Assembly (NCBI GenBank): GCA_036495425.1 | Contig: DASXMW010000078.1 | Span: 1 to 5,089, forward strand | DNA: 5,089 nucleotides | DNA from: Bog-532 sp036495425 | Lineage (GTDB): Bacteria > Actinomycetota > Actinomycetes > Streptosporangiales > Streptosporangiaceae | Direction: 5' to 3' | Part shown: one piece after another, positions 5,035-5,089 of the stretch | How positions within the stretch are numbered: the first letter of the stretch is position 1 | Layout: every line of letters starts with the position of its first letter | Made by a program: the position numbers and the translations under genes | Notes under the pieces: generated by a model | The model's database searches: none | What the model saw: only the letters and a program-made list of their open reading frames with translations | What the model was told of the DNA's origin: nothing

Positions 5035-5089
5035 ATGACAGTCAACGCGCTGGGCGGCCGGGAACGGGCCGCATCGACAACGACGGCGG
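5035..5089 (+). CDS. Start of an unidentified gene (cut by the right edge)
   Basis: ATG 5035 opens a frame that runs to the window end, giving MTVNALGGRERAASTTTA. This is too short to identify and no domain is visible. Support for a real start comes from the operator-like promoter 35 bp upstream, matched in spacing to that of the regulator gene. There is no clear Shine-Dalgarno sequence. Regulators of the MmyB type often control short-chain dehydrogenases or other oxidoreductases, so a redox enzyme is a reasonable guess but is not shown by these 18 residues. Confidence 0.5.
   Translation, partial: MTVNALGGRERAASTTTA

Overview
The window is very GC-rich with strong G/C preference at third codon positions, GTG as well as ATG starts, and actinobacterial protein families (an F420-type LLM oxidoreductase, an MmyB-type XRE regulator, a GT1 glycosyltransferase and a Sec lipoprotein). 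This points to a filamentous or otherwise secondary-metabolite-rich actinomycete. I cannot name the genus from sequence alone.

Layout. The left third is a minus-strand pair: an XRE/MmyB-like regulator (878-1675), followed 14 bp downstream by an LLM-class (Rv2161c-like) oxidoreductase that starts with GTG at 863 and runs off the left edge. Next, also on the minus strand but with a separate leader, is a GT-B glycosyltransferase (1790-2989). About 730 bp without a convincing gene follows (3002-3730). It is strongly C-rich on the plus strand and holds two related palindromes of about 45 bp, a direct repeat, repeated CCCAGTC words and several G-quadruplex-type G-run clusters on the minus strand. 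On the plus strand, 3731-4913 encodes a secreted beta-propeller-like lipoprotein whose signal peptide and body lie in different frames, so it is frameshifted or carries a sequence error. A further plus-strand gene begins at 5035 and is cut by the right edge.

How it fits together. The strongest regulatory signal is a palindrome, TTACCT-N3-AGGTAA, found twice: upstream of the regulator gene (1713-1727) and upstream of the gene at the right edge (4985-4999). Orientation, distance to the start codon (37 and 35 bp) and a flanking GGCGGGC are nearly the same at both. The simplest reading is that the MmyB-like protein controls its own operon (with the oxidoreductase) and the right-edge gene as one small redox regulon, while the glycosyltransferase and lipoprotein between the two operators lack the motif. 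The regulon is an inference from the sequence; I found no evidence of a wholly new defence or mobile system.
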